DNA from: Edaphobacter sp.
GTDB taxonomy: Bacteria; Acidobacteriota; Terriglobia; Terriglobales; Acidobacteriaceae
Length of the DNA stretch: 64,000 nt
Direction: 5' to 3'
Assembly: GCA_025462755.1 (NCBI GenBank)
Contig: JAOAPF010000447.1
Location: 1 to 64,000 of the forward strand
The notes below the pieces were generated by a model, which had not been told where the DNA came from, made no database searches, and saw nothing but the letters and a program-made list of their open reading frames with translations. Both the position numbers and the translations under genes were made by a program. Every line of letters begins with the position of its first letter. The first letter of the stretch is position 1. Of this stretch, positions 42,049 through 51,224 are shown piece after piece.

Positions 42049-43961
42049 CCGATTCTAGCTACCTCACTTCGGCACTAACCGATTCAGACTGGGCCGTTCG
42101 GCTTCGTCAGGATATAGATGCAGCGCAGGCAGTGTTTTTTGTTGGTTATTCCACATACGATATCGATATTGCGAGGTTGCTGAATTCTAAGCCTGCGATT
42201 CGCGAGAAAAGCTTTTTTGTTGTGGGATCTTCACCGACGGCCATCCTAAAACGCCGTATCGAGAAATTTGGTTTCAATACTGAGATGACTGCAGAGGCAT
42301 TTTTCTCGGAAATCACAAAAGATGAATACGCTCCAAAAATCAAAACGTCGCTTCCTGAGATTTGCATTCGAACCTATCAACCAATCCCTGCGAGGATTCC
42401 GTTCGCCGACAGGGATGTCTTTGATCTATTCATGATCGGTCGGCTCTCGGAAGGCTTCGTCTTCGATTCAGTAAGTGGAAAGATAAAGTATGTCTTACAG
42501 CGAAAGGCCCTGGCACGGGTTCTCAATCTTCTAGAAGCTTCTCCCGCGGCGGTAGCAATTCATTCCTCACTAGGCAATGGCAAAACTGTTTTTCTTGACA
42601 TGGTGAAAGCCATTGCAGCTACTTCCGGATTCACAGTCGTCGAATTGGTAAAGCAGCGAGACGGCCTGTTTGAGGAGCTAAATGAAGTCTTGAAAAGAGA
42701 CGGAAAGCTGCTTCTAGTGATCGACAACTATGGTGATTGGCAAGAAGCGATCCGCTTCATCGGCATGCACCATAAAAAGAATATTTCTATTCTTCTCGCG
42801 GCCCGAGCAAGCACCAACGATGTACTGGCTACACGCATTCAAGGATTTTTGAACCTCGGTGAATTGAATGAGGTCTCGCTAGATAAGCTGATCGATAGTG
42901 ATCTGCTTGAAATCGTGCGATTCATGGACACATATGGATTTTGGGGAGACAAGGCTAGTTGGTCAGAAGATCGAAAGCTCAGACATCTTTCGAATAATTG
43001 CGGGAGGGAATGGCACGCTATCCTCATCGAGCTGTTCAAAGCGCCTCAAATCAGAGATCGTCTAGATAGCTTGATCCACGCTATTCAGGCAGAAACTAAT
43101 TTCAATACGATATTGATCGCCATCCTCGTGTTGGCTATCATTGACCACCCTGCAACGAGCGACATCCTAACGGACCTATGCGGTGAAAGCACACTAACAA
43201 TCGGATTTCGCCAGAATGCGGTCATTCGAGAGTTGATCGATTTTGAATCCGATGAAGTAAAGTTGAGGTCCGCTGTGACTGGAGCCTTCATCCTGAAGAG
43301 AGTAGCCGATCCAGAGCTTGTATTGGAAAGCCTGAAACGGATTACTAAAGCGGCGGATCAGGCATCCTTAGTATCTCGTGAATACTTTGCCATCCTCGCT
43401 GCGTTCACTCGTTTTGGTAACGTTCAGAATTTCTTCCCGGAAGAAGACGGTATCTCGTATGTGATTCGGTACTACGAAGCTATGAAAGAACTGAGGCAAT
43501 GTCGTCGCTATCCGCTCTTCTGGCTTCAGTATGCGATTGCCTGCTTATTTCATCATGATTTTGCGAGGGCTGGTACTTACTTCGCATCCGCATACTCCTT
43601 TGCGAAACGGAACAATTTTCGCACTTTCCAGATTGATAATCATTACGCACGGTATCTGTTACTCAAGAGTATTCATGACGGGAATGCTCTGACTGCCATG
43701 GATGCATTTAGGAATGCGCAGAAATTGATAGTCGAACAAATGAAAAATGAACGACTGCACTATCCCTACCGGACTGCACTGTTAGTTGGCGACTGGTTTG
43801 ACGCTTTCGGCGACCAATTAACTGCGGAACAGCTTCAGGAGGTAAAACGCGCTGCGAGCTTCATTGCTGCGCGCATTTCTGAGCTGCCGGAACTGAATCA
43901 GCAACACAGAGACGTTGTTGAATGTTACAGGCGGATGCGGCTGATCATCGATAAGATGTGA
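41937..43961 (+). CDS. P-loop NTPase and helical repeat region, 3' part of the frameshifted SIR2-NTPase gene
   Basis: The open frame is 674 codons, but genuine homology begins at QIRLTDSSYLTSALTDSDWA (about 42037); the first about 33 codons are out-of-frame SIR2 sequence. The end of the SIR2 domain follows (AVFFVGYSTYDIDIARLL). Then a STAND-like NTPase: Walker A in HSSLGNGKTVFLDMVK, Walker B in KLLLVIDNYGDW, and an ILLAARAS sensor strand. The last about 250 residues are helical, TPR-like (FHHDFARAGTYFASAYSFAK). Effector, NTPase and repeat sensor in one chain is the layout of SIR2-STAND (Avs5-type) defence proteins. No partner gene is adjacent. Whole gene 41572-43961, about 797 residues if restored. 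Confidence 0.8.
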   Translation: MDKFEYAGIFGIAWGTSLYPFKWVGFGFERDASQIRLTDSSYLTSALTDSDWAVRLRQDIDAAQAVFFVGYSTYDIDIARLLNSKPAIREKSFFVVGSSPTAILKRRIEKFGFNTEMTAEAFFSEITKDEYAPKIKTSLPEICIRTYQPIPARIPFADRDVFDLFMIGRLSEGFVFDSVSGKIKYVLQRKALARVLNLLEASPAAVAIHSSLGNGKTVFLDMVKAIAATSGFTVVELVKQRDGLFEELNEVLKRDGKLLLVIDNYGDWQEAIRFIGMHHKKNISILLAARASTNDVLATRIQGFLNLGELNEVSLDKLIDSDLLEIVRFMDTYGFWGDKASWSEDRKLRHLSNNCGREWHAILIELFKAPQIRDRLDSLIHAIQAETNFNTILIAILVLAIIDHPATSDILTDLCGESTLTIGFRQNAVIRELIDFESDEVKLRSAVTGAFILKRVADPELVLESLKRITKAADQASLVSREYFAILAAFTRFGNVQNFFPEEDGISYVIRYYEAMKELRQCRRYPLFWLQYAIACLFHHDFARAGTYFASAYSFAKRNNFRTFQIDNHYARYLLLKSIHDGNALTAMDAFRNAQKLIVEQMKNERLHYPYRTALLVGDWFDAFGDQLTAEQLQEVKRAASFIAARISELPELNQQHRDVVECYRRMRLIIDKM

Positions 43962-44299
43962 TAGTCACCCTTCGTGACAAGAACGAGCGCAGGCTAAACC
44001 CATTCCTCTTTTCTCGTAAGCCGGTTACCGCACGGCTGAAGCCTTTACTTAAGCAACACTATTCCAGAAGCGTTCCCTCTTCGGGGATGACTACAGGCAG
44101 CGCGACAACATTCCCAAAACGGGAATCCCTAAAAATAAATCCGGAAAAAGTGGCGTGTTTTCGAGCCCGAAAAATGACCGTCAACTTACCAGCGTTTCAC
44201 CAGCAACCCACCACAAATTCACCATCGAAAAACCACGTTCTGCACACCCGTTTTTGCCAAAACCCCCAGCAAAAACGGGGTAAACCGCCCCAGAAAAAA
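43962..44299. other. Intergenic, 338 bp, between the defence gene and gyrA
   Basis: Holds the gyrA-end vestige (44059-44112), a small hairpin ATTCCC/GGGAAT at 44110-44126 and A-rich sequence. The long plus-strand frame crossing it (43958-44944) is the antisense of gyrA and is not a gene. Confidence 0.6.
44059..44112 (-). pseudogene. Vestige of a second gyrA 3' end
   Basis: On the minus strand the codons read NVVALPVVIPEEGTLLE and stop. The intact gyrA ends [23 protein letters not shown]. The two share the VVIP-EEGTLL core and a 15-base identical block AAGCGTTCCCTCTTC (44068-44082 and 44309-44323). The vestige is not a copy of the resident end, since it lacks the AKIQP insertion and differs at several residues. 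It looks like the tail of a gyrA from a related strain left at a recombination junction. Confidence 0.65.
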
Positions 44300-47176
44300 T
44301 TACTGCAAAAGCGTTCCCTCTTCCGGTTGGATCTTCGCTTCTTCGGGCGGGATGACGACGGCAGCAGCCACTTTGTCCTGCGGTTCGAGGTCGAGCAGCT
44401 TGACCCCCTGGGTGCTGCGCCCCGCAGCCCGGATGGATTTCGTGTCGATCCGGATGATCTTGCCGAACTGGCTGATGACCATCAGCTCGCTGGTCTCGTC
44501 CACCAGATTGATACTAGACACCTTACCCACCTTCGGCGTCGCCTTCATGTTGATGACGCCCTTGCCGCCGCGCGACTGCAGACGGTACTGATCCACATCC
44601 GTCCGCTTGCCATAACCGCTCTCCGAGACCGAAAGAATGAGGCAAGGCGTAAGCCCAAGCTGCTTGTCCAGCTTCTCCAGCTTCGCCGCCGTCTCTTCCG
44701 AGATCGCCGGCGCGCTCAGCTCCGAAGGATCGCCCGACAACTCAAGCGGAGTAACCGACGCAGAATCTGCAACTTCGTCGATCGCAGCTTCCACCTGATT
44801 CGTCAGTCCTTTCTGCGCCGCCCGCTCCAGCCGCTGCTTATTCCGCGCCTCATTCGAAGGAGTTACCGCCGCCCCAATCAAATAATCGCCCTTGCGCAGC
44901 GAGATCCCGCGGTTCCCCGTAGCCGGACGCCCCATCGGCCGTAAGTCCTGTTCATTGAACCGTATAGCCATGCCATCATGAGTCGCAAGAAAGATGACCT
45001 GCTGCCCATCCGTGACCCGCGCCGTGATCAACTCATCATCCTTCTCGATGTTGATCGCGATGATTCCACGGGACATAACGTTCGAGAAGTCCTTCAGCGC
45101 AGTCTTCTTCACCGTGCCATTCCGCGTAGCAAAAAGGATGTACTTGTTCTCTTCCTCTAAGTCCCTGACAGGAAGGATAGTTACGACCTTCTCCCCAGGC
45201 TGCAGCGCAACCAGCGAGGCCATAGCCTTGCCCTTCCCCGCCGCCCCAATGTCCGGAACCTCATACACCTTAAGCCAGTACACCCGCCCAGTGTTAGTAA
45301 AACAAAGGAGATAAGCGTGAGTCGAGTCAATAATGAGCTGCGCAACAAAGTCCTCTTCACGCGTCTTCATCCCAAGCCGCCCAGTCCCCCCGCGCCTCTG
45401 CTGCCGGTAAGTGGAGATAGGTGTGCGCTTGAGGTAGCCCGTATTCGACACGGTGACCGCAACCTGCTCATCCGTAATAAGATCTTCCAATTGCAGCTCA
45501 GTAGTCTCGTCAATAATTTGCGTGCGGCGAGCATCACCGTACTTATCCCGAATCTCCGTAAGCTCCTTGATAATCACCTTGCGCAGCTTCGCGGGTGAAG
45601 CAAGGATCGACTCGAACTCCGTGATATTGTCGCGAACCTCGGCCAGTTCTTTGAGCAACTCGTCAATGGAAAGCTGTGTAAGCCGATAGAGCTGCAGTTC
45701 CAGGATTGCGTCGATCTGCTTGTACGAGAGAATCAACGTGCCGGTGGCCGAGAAAGTCATGTCCACGCCGTACTTCTTTGGATCCAGCGTGATACCGCGC
45801 AGTTCCGTGCCACGAAGATTGATGCGTTTGCTGGAGAAGTAGCCAAAGAGATTTTCGCGAGCATCCGGTCTTGACGCGGATTGCCGAATGATCTTGATGA
45901 CGTTGTCGAGGTGATCGAGCGAAATCTGGTAACCGAGAAGGATGTGCTCGCGATCACGAGCCTTGCCAAGGAGGAACGCCGTCCGGCGGCGCACGACCTC
46001 GACCCGGTGGTCGAGGAAGGCGCGGATAGCCTGGTCTAACGGGAGTTCCTTCGGCTGGCCATTGTGGACAGCGAGGAAGATCATCGAGAACGACTCCTGC
46101 ATCTGGGTGTGTTTGTGGAGCTGATTGAGGACGATCTGGTGCTCGGCTCCGCGCTTGAGGCCGATGACGATGCGCATGCCGTCGCGGTCGGACTCGTCGC
46201 GGAACTCGTCGCGAGCAATGTCGGTGATGACGCCCTCGTTGACCAGTTCGGCGATCCGCTCGATGAGCTTGGCCTTGTTGACCTGGTAGGGGATCTCCGT
46301 GACGATGATGGCCTGGCGTCCACCCGAGATGTTTTCGATGGAGGCCTTGGCGCGCATCATGAAACGGCCGCGGCCAGTGCGGTAGGTCTGGGCAATGTTC
46401 GTCTTGCCCACAATGTAGCCGCCGGTGGGAAAGTCGGGACCCTTGACATGCTCGAGGCAGAGCTCAAGGTCGGAGCGGGTTTCCGCTTTGTCCTTGGAGA
46501 GAAGCGCGATGCAGGCGTTGGCGACTTCGGTGAGATTGTGAGGCGGAATGTTGGTCGCCATCCCGACGGCGATGCCGCTGCTGCCGTTGATGATGAGGTT
46601 GGGAATGCGCGCCGGGAGGACTGTGGGCTCAAGGGAGGACTCGTCGTAGTTAGGCGCGAAGTCGACGGTGTCGGAGTCGATGTCAGCGAGCATCTCGCCG
46701 GCGAGACGGGTGAGACGGGATTCGGTGTAACGCATCGCCGCGGCGGAGTCGCCATCGACGGAGCCGAAGTTGCCCTGGCCATCGACTAAGAGATAACGAA
46801 GGCTGAAGGGTTGGGCGAGGCGAACCATCGTGTCGTAGATGGCGGAATCGCCGTGGGGATGATAGTTGCCCATGACATGGCCGACGACCTTGGCGGACTT
46901 GGTGTACTTCTTGTTGAACTGGAGGCCCATCTCCTGCATGCCGTAGAGGATGCGGCGGTGAACGGGCTTTAGGCCGTCGCGGACATCGGGCAGAGCGCGG
47001 CCTATGATAACTGACATGGAGTAGTCGAGATAGGACCGGCGCATCTCCTCTTCAATGTTGATGGAGAGCATGAAGGCGGCGCCACGGCCCTGGACGTTGT
47101 TGCCGGGAGGTCCGTCAGGATTTTCGGGAGTATTCGGGGGAGTGAGGGGTAGTTCGGGGTTCTGATCGTCTGCCAT
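44300..47176 (-). CDS. gyrA: DNA gyrase subunit A
   Basis: 958 residues, ATG 47176. It forms the breakage-reunion subunit of gyrase (A2B2). The winged-helix domain ([35 protein letters not shown]) contains the resistance-determining region [11 protein letters not shown] with Ser111 and Asp115, the usual quinolone-sensitive residues. The active tyrosine is Tyr150 in [10 protein letters not shown]. The tower and coiled coil are complete. In the C-terminal pinwheel the GyrA box reads QRRGGTG, near the canonical QRRGGKG. An extra segment of about 65-70 residues (from [18 protein letters not shown] to [12 protein letters not shown]) lies between two blades. The N-terminal 36 residues are Pro-rich. 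Confidence 0.98.
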   Translation of the reverse strand: MADDQNPELPLTPPNTPENPDGPPGNNVQGRGAAFMLSINIEEEMRRSYLDYSMSVIIGRALPDVRDGLKPVHRRILYGMQEMGLQFNKKYTKSAKVVGHVMGNYHPHGDSAIYDTMVRLAQPFSLRYLLVDGQGNFGSVDGDSAAAMRYTESRLTRLAGEMLADIDSDTVDFAPNYDESSLEPTVLPARIPNLIINGSSGIAVGMATNIPPHNLTEVANACIALLSKDKAETRSDLELCLEHVKGPDFPTGGYIVGKTNIAQTYRTGRGRFMMRAKASIENISGGRQAIIVTEIPYQVNKAKLIERIAELVNEGVITDIARDEFRDESDRDGMRIVIGLKRGAEHQIVLNQLHKHTQMQESFSMIFLAVHNGQPKELPLDQAIRAFLDHRVEVVRRRTAFLLGKARDREHILLGYQISLDHLDNVIKIIRQSASRPDARENLFGYFSSKRINLRGTELRGITLDPKKYGVDMTFSATGTLILSYKQIDAILELQLYRLTQLSIDELLKELAEVRDNITEFESILASPAKLRKVIIKELTEIRDKYGDARRTQIIDETTELQLEDLITDEQVAVTVSNTGYLKRTPISTYRQQRRGGTGRLGMKTREEDFVAQLIIDSTHAYLLCFTNTGRVYWLKVYEVPDIGAAGKGKAMASLVALQPGEKVVTILPVRDLEEENKYILFATRNGTVKKTALKDFSNVMSRGIIAINIEKDDELITARVTDGQQVIFLATHDGMAIRFNEQDLRPMGRPATGNRGISLRKGDYLIGAAVTPSNEARNKQRLERAAQKGLTNQVEAAIDEVADSASVTPLELSGDPSELSAPAISEETAAKLEKLDKQLGLTPCLILSVSESGYGKRTDVDQYRLQSRGGKGVINMKATPKVGKVSSINLVDETSELMVISQFGKIIRIDTKSIRAAGRSTQGVKLLDLEPQDKVAAAVVIPPEEAKIQPEEGTLLQ

Positions 47177-47246
47177 GGTTTATAGCTCTATTATAGAGGG
47201 TTTTTGGTTGTGCAGAGGGCTGGAACAGAAGGGTGAGAGACGACAC

Positions 47247-47273
47247 AAAGGGCGCTCCGAAGAGCGCCCCTTT
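47247..47273 (-). terminator. Hairpin with UUCG loop downstream of the first Oar-like receptor gene
   Basis: On the minus strand GGGCGCTC TTCG GAGCGCCC followed by TTTGTGTC, 25 bp after the receptor stop. It is flanked by an A-tract and a short T-tract; probable terminator before gyrA. Confidence 0.75.
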
Positions 47274-47293
47274 TGCGGTTGGTTGATGTTGGG

Positions 47294-50200
47294 TTAGAAG
47301 GTGATCTTGCCCGAAAGCTGCATTGTACGAGCGTTGTTGAGGAACTCCTTCTCAGGGTGATTGAAGGCGGAGCTGGTGACGGTCTGATAGTTGTAGCTCG
47401 CGGTGTAGCTGGTCGCGTTGACGTTGTCAACGGTTCCGGGGATGTACTGTGGATGGTTGAGGACGTTAAAGGCTTGCGCGCCGAACTGGAACGAATAGTG
47501 TTCTTTCACCGTAATCCGCTTGAAGGCCGAAAGATCGAAGTTGTTGATCGGACGGATGGGAAGCGTGTTACGTGCGCTGTTCGGCAGAGTGCCAAGGCCT
47601 GCCTGGACATAGTATGCGTTGGAAGGAGTAAAGGTCGTCCCGGAGATGGCGCCCGCCGTGTATCCAACGGTGTTGCCCGTGCAGCTTGTCACTACTGTTG
47701 AAGTGCCATTTGCCACGCCTTTGCCGGTAATAAAAGTGGGGCCAGAAGTCGCAGTGGCGTCGCAAGCAAACGCCGTATTGATCTGGCGAACAGAACCGGT
47801 GCCGGTTCCCTTCACTCCGTTCGGGTTGATGATGGCACGGGAGATCGCGGAGCCGCTATCGCCGTTCAGATTGGAGTTGACGCCAGACAGGACGGTTGCG
47901 TACTCAGGCGACTCATAAGTGTAGATGGGCGCGACCTGCCAGTTGCCGACGACGTTGCGCATGAGGAAGCTGTTGGAGTGTTTGTAGTAGGGCAGATCCC
48001 AGAGCGCCTCGAGAGTGATGCGGTTCGTGCGGTCGAGTGCGGAACGGCCATAGTCGCACGAGATGCACTGCGAGTTCTGCTGACGGCGAGGAGTGAGCAC
48101 GGTGGCGAAGACCTCGGCGGTTGCATCGTCCATCGTCTTCGACCAGGTGTAGGAGAGGTTCATCTGCAGCCCGCCCTGGAAGCGCCGGGTGAGATTGGCA
48201 ACCAGACCGTTGTAGTTCGACTGAGAGTAGGGCTGATAGGAGGTGATTGTTGTGCTAAAGCCGGCGGTCGCCCACGCGGGCACGATGCGCGAATTAGCCT
48301 GGATCGCAGCGAGGGTTGTCGCGCCGCTACCGGCTCCGACGAGCGTGGTGGAACCGTTGACCACGGTCCCGAGTTGGTTCGTGGTTGTGGCTTTGGGCTG
48401 GACGTTAATTTGATCCTGGGTCGCAAGGTGAATGCCGCGGGTCCCGACGTAGCCGATCTCAGCGGTATAGGCGGACCCGATCGTTCGCTGGATCGTCAGA
48501 GTGTAGGTCTCGGCGTAGGGCAGAACCTGATCCGGCAGGAGAGCCGAGGTAGATTTACGCTGTAACGCAAGACCCGCAGGAGTGTTGGGGAAGGTTACCG
48601 TACCGGATCCTGTTCCGGCGGGCAGGCCGCCATTCTTCAGGAAGTTCGGGGAGCTGTAAGCCGCTTGGCCGGGATCATTAACATTGTTGGTGGACGAATA
48701 TTGCGGCGGGAAGGAGAGGGTTCCCAGGTTGTCGAAGAGAACATCGTATGCTATGCCGAATCCAGCGCGGATAGAGGTCTTCGAGTCTGGCGCCCAGTTG
48801 ATGCCGAAGCGCGGCGCGAAGCTGGTGTAGGTTGGCTGGGGAGCGTGGAAGTTGACGAGACCCGGAAACGAGGCTGCACTGTTGAGCTGCTGGGCACGCT
48901 CGCCGACCGGGACCGAGGTGAACTCCCAACGGAGGCCAGCGTTGATGGTGATGGTCGGCGTCATGCGCCACGTGTCGTTGCCGTAGAAATAGAGCGCGGT
49001 CTGGTCGCCATAGTAGGTATGATTGCCAGTCGAACGCTGCCCGAAACCGTTGACATCCGGTGCGAGATCGTGAAAGAAATCGTCGGAGTTTGACCACTGA
49101 TAGTCGCCGCGAGCGCGCTGGGTGAAACCCTGTGGCGAGATGTACTTGCGGCCGTCGAAACCGAACTTCAGGCTGTGCTTGCCCTTCACCCAGCCGATAT
49201 TGTCCGTCACCTGGTAGAGGTTCTGGATGGTGAACTGAGGGGCGTTGCCATCCGGTCCGACGCTGAGAAAGCCCTGATCATAGAACTGGAGGTTGGGGAA
49301 GGAATCGAGGCCAGGATAGGAGAAGTTGCCTGAGGTAAGCGTGTTGCTATAACGGTTGTATCCGAGACGGAACTCATTGGTGAGGTTGGGAGTGAAGGTG
49401 TGGTACTCCGAGAGAGCTATGAGATGGAACCTAAAGGGCTGGGTCGTGAAGAAGGTCGGAAGGTTAGCAGCGGTGTCCTCTGATCCCTGCGTGTTGTAGA
49501 TGTAGCGGCCGCGGATGTTGTCCTTCGGGCCCAGGGTATAGTCCATGCTGGTCGTCAAGGCGTCGAAGTTGGAGAAGGTAGGCGTGTTAACCAGATAGTT
49601 GCCGAGGGGGATGTTGGTAGACCCAGGCGCCCCAGTGACGGTGAAGGATTGGGGTCCCTTAGAGTTGAAGCAGGCATTGTCGTTGGCGCTAGTGACCTGC
49701 GCGCCACCAAAGGCATTGGCCGCAGGCACGTATTTGGCGTATTGCTGAAGGTTGTTGGCGCTGAATCCATAGCTGGCTGCCAAGCTGTTGAGTTGGGAGA
49801 GGCCGGCGGCGGTGGGAGTGCAAAGATAGTAGCTCGCGGCCGTGCCGATGGTATTGCGCTCAAAGTTCCCGAAGAAGAAGAGCTTATCTTTGAAGATCGG
49901 CCCGCCAACCTGACCGCCGTAGCGGTTGTTATCGTAGCGCGGGTTGGGGACCTTGCCGCCGGCGATTCCGCTGGCTGCGTTCAGGTTGCGATTCTGGAAG
50001 TACTCATAAAGAGTGCCGTGGAACCGGTTGGTGCCGGAGATGACGTCGGTGTTGAATTGACCGCCCGACGAGTGGCCGAACTCTGGAGAGAACTGGTTGG
50101 TGATGAGGGTGAAGTTGCCGACGGAGTCGTTGGGCACGTAGACGAGCGGACCGGTGACTGCCTTGTTGTTGTTGTCAATTCCCTCAATCGTGAAGTTGTT

Positions 50201-50755
50201 GTTGCGCGGACGCTGGCCGCCGATCGAAGGTCCGACACCGATGCCGATACCGCCGGTTGAGGCGACGCCGGGGCTGAGCAGCGACGTATTGATGACGCCG
50301 AGACCGACCGTGGCGGTAGGCAGGCTCGCCAGTTCCTCGGTGGAGAATGTCGTGGTGAGGTTCGTGCTCGTGGTGTCGAGAACCACACCCGCCTCAGCGG
50401 AGACTTCGACGGTGGTGTTGGCACCAACCGAAAGGGTCACCGGGATGGTAGCGGTCTTGTTGATGTCCACCGTCACGCCATGAAGCGTGTAGGACTGAAA
50501 GCCCGAGGAGCTGACCGCGACATCATACTTGCCGGGAAGCAGGTTGCCGGCGCGGAATTCTCCATCGGCCCCGGACTTGACCGAAACCGCAACATGAGTG
50601 TCCTCATTGGTGATCGTTACGTTCGCATTCGAGACGAATGCTCCCGAGGGATCTTTGACCGTGCCGACCAGGTCGCCACTCGTAATCTGACCGAAAGAGA
50701 CGCTTGCAAACAAAGCCATCGTGATGACGGCAACAAACAGGGATATACGACGCAT
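47294..50755 (-). CDS. Oar-like TonB-dependent receptor (carboxypeptidase-regulatory domain)
   Basis: 1153 residues from ATG 50755, with GGAGG four bases upstream; ATG 50779 lacks one. A signal peptide (MRRISLFVAVITMALFASVS) leads to an N-terminal CarboxypepD_reg domain at about 27-105 (GDLVGTVKDPSGAFVSNANV, FRAGNLLPGKYDVAVSSSGF). A plug region follows (IGGQRPRNNNFTIEGIDNNN, TLITNQFSPEFGHSSGGQFN), then a barrel of about 900 residues ending in the typical KITF. Oar-like receptors are a large acidobacterial and bacteroidete-style group, thought to take up oligosaccharides or peptides with TonB energy. It lies directly upstream of gyrA. Confidence 0.93.
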   Translation of the reverse strand: MRRISLFVAVITMALFASVSFGQITSGDLVGTVKDPSGAFVSNANVTITNEDTHVAVSVKSGADGEFRAGNLLPGKYDVAVSSSGFQSYTLHGVTVDINKTATIPVTLSVGANTTVEVSAEAGVVLDTTSTNLTTTFSTEELASLPTATVGLGVINTSLLSPGVASTGGIGIGVGPSIGGQRPRNNNFTIEGIDNNNKAVTGPLVYVPNDSVGNFTLITNQFSPEFGHSSGGQFNTDVISGTNRFHGTLYEYFQNRNLNAASGIAGGKVPNPRYDNNRYGGQVGGPIFKDKLFFFGNFERNTIGTAASYYLCTPTAAGLSQLNSLAASYGFSANNLQQYAKYVPAANAFGGAQVTSANDNACFNSKGPQSFTVTGAPGSTNIPLGNYLVNTPTFSNFDALTTSMDYTLGPKDNIRGRYIYNTQGSEDTAANLPTFFTTQPFRFHLIALSEYHTFTPNLTNEFRLGYNRYSNTLTSGNFSYPGLDSFPNLQFYDQGFLSVGPDGNAPQFTIQNLYQVTDNIGWVKGKHSLKFGFDGRKYISPQGFTQRARGDYQWSNSDDFFHDLAPDVNGFGQRSTGNHTYYGDQTALYFYGNDTWRMTPTITINAGLRWEFTSVPVGERAQQLNSAASFPGLVNFHAPQPTYTSFAPRFGINWAPDSKTSIRAGFGIAYDVLFDNLGTLSFPPQYSSTNNVNDPGQAAYSSPNFLKNGGLPAGTGSGTVTFPNTPAGLALQRKSTSALLPDQVLPYAETYTLTIQRTIGSAYTAEIGYVGTRGIHLATQDQINVQPKATTTNQLGTVVNGSTTLVGAGSGATTLAAIQANSRIVPAWATAGFSTTITSYQPYSQSNYNGLVANLTRRFQGGLQMNLSYTWSKTMDDATAEVFATVLTPRRQQNSQCISCDYGRSALDRTNRITLEALWDLPYYKHSNSFLMRNVVGNWQVAPIYTYESPEYATVLSGVNSNLNGDSGSAISRAIINPNGVKGTGTGSVRQINTAFACDATATSGPTFITGKGVANGTSTVVTSCTGNTVGYTAGAISGTTFTPSNAYYVQAGLGTLPNSARNTLPIRPINNFDLSAFKRITVKEHYSFQFGAQAFNVLNHPQYIPGTVDNVNATSYTASYNYQTVTSSAFNHPEKEFLNNARTMQLSGKITF

Positions 50756-51170
50756 CGAGCCTCCAAAAAAAATCTCCACTGATCGTGGGAGGCCAATGGG
50801 GAAATGACTTGCCCGGGAATTTCCTTATTTTCAAATCAGTTAGTTGGATTACGGGTTGGCAATCGTAGGGCCAAAACCCGAAAAATGCCAAAAATCATAG
50901 GATACCTATAATATTCAACAAGGTAAGCCACTTAGATAGCAGGTTTAGAGAGTTAGGCGATATCGAACTTATATGAATTCCTGTAGATAATCCCGCGAAA
51001 GTTGCATGAAAATGGACATCTCCCGCGCGATTGCACGTTCCCGCTGAGCCAAGGACCTCCTGACTCACGCCAGACTTGGAGCCAAATAGGCGGAGTTGAT
51101 CTCTGAGCAGCGACCCGCGAAGCTCTATCCCGGCCCTCCACACCAGTAGGCGAATTTGAAGGCCCTGCAC
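50756..51170. other. Upstream region of the first Oar-like receptor gene, 415 bp
   Basis: AT-rich. A frame at 50895-51170 (minus, 91 codons) is not gene-like. It contains the promoter candidate at 50893-50920. The terminator of the second receptor gene borders it at 51171-51201. Confidence 0.45.
50893..50920 (-). promoter_or_regulatory. Possible sigma-70-type promoter of the first Oar-like receptor
   Basis: On the minus strand TTGTTG (50915-50920), a 16-base spacer and TATGAT (50893-50898), in an AT-rich stretch 138 bp before the receptor ATG. Only moderately close to consensus. Confidence 0.3.
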
Positions 51171-51201
51171 AAAAAAATGGTGGAGACCGAAGTCTCCACC
51201 A
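51171..51201 (-). terminator. Intrinsic terminator with UUCG tetraloop
   Basis: On the minus strand TGGTGGAGAC TTCG GTCTCCACCA followed by seven T residues, 24 bp after the second Oar-like receptor stop. A textbook rho-independent terminator. Confidence 0.96.
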
Positions 51202-51224
51202 CAGTGTTATAGCTTGCCAATTGT

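Noticed and set aside
43958-44944. 328-codon plus-strand frame overlapping gyrA
   Set aside because: Mostly antisense to gyrA; Arg/Leu/Pro-rich composition typical of a reverse-strand shadow, no ribosome site.
50895-51170. 91-codon minus-strand frame upstream of a receptor gene
   Set aside because: No ribosome site, no domain, lies in promoter sequence.
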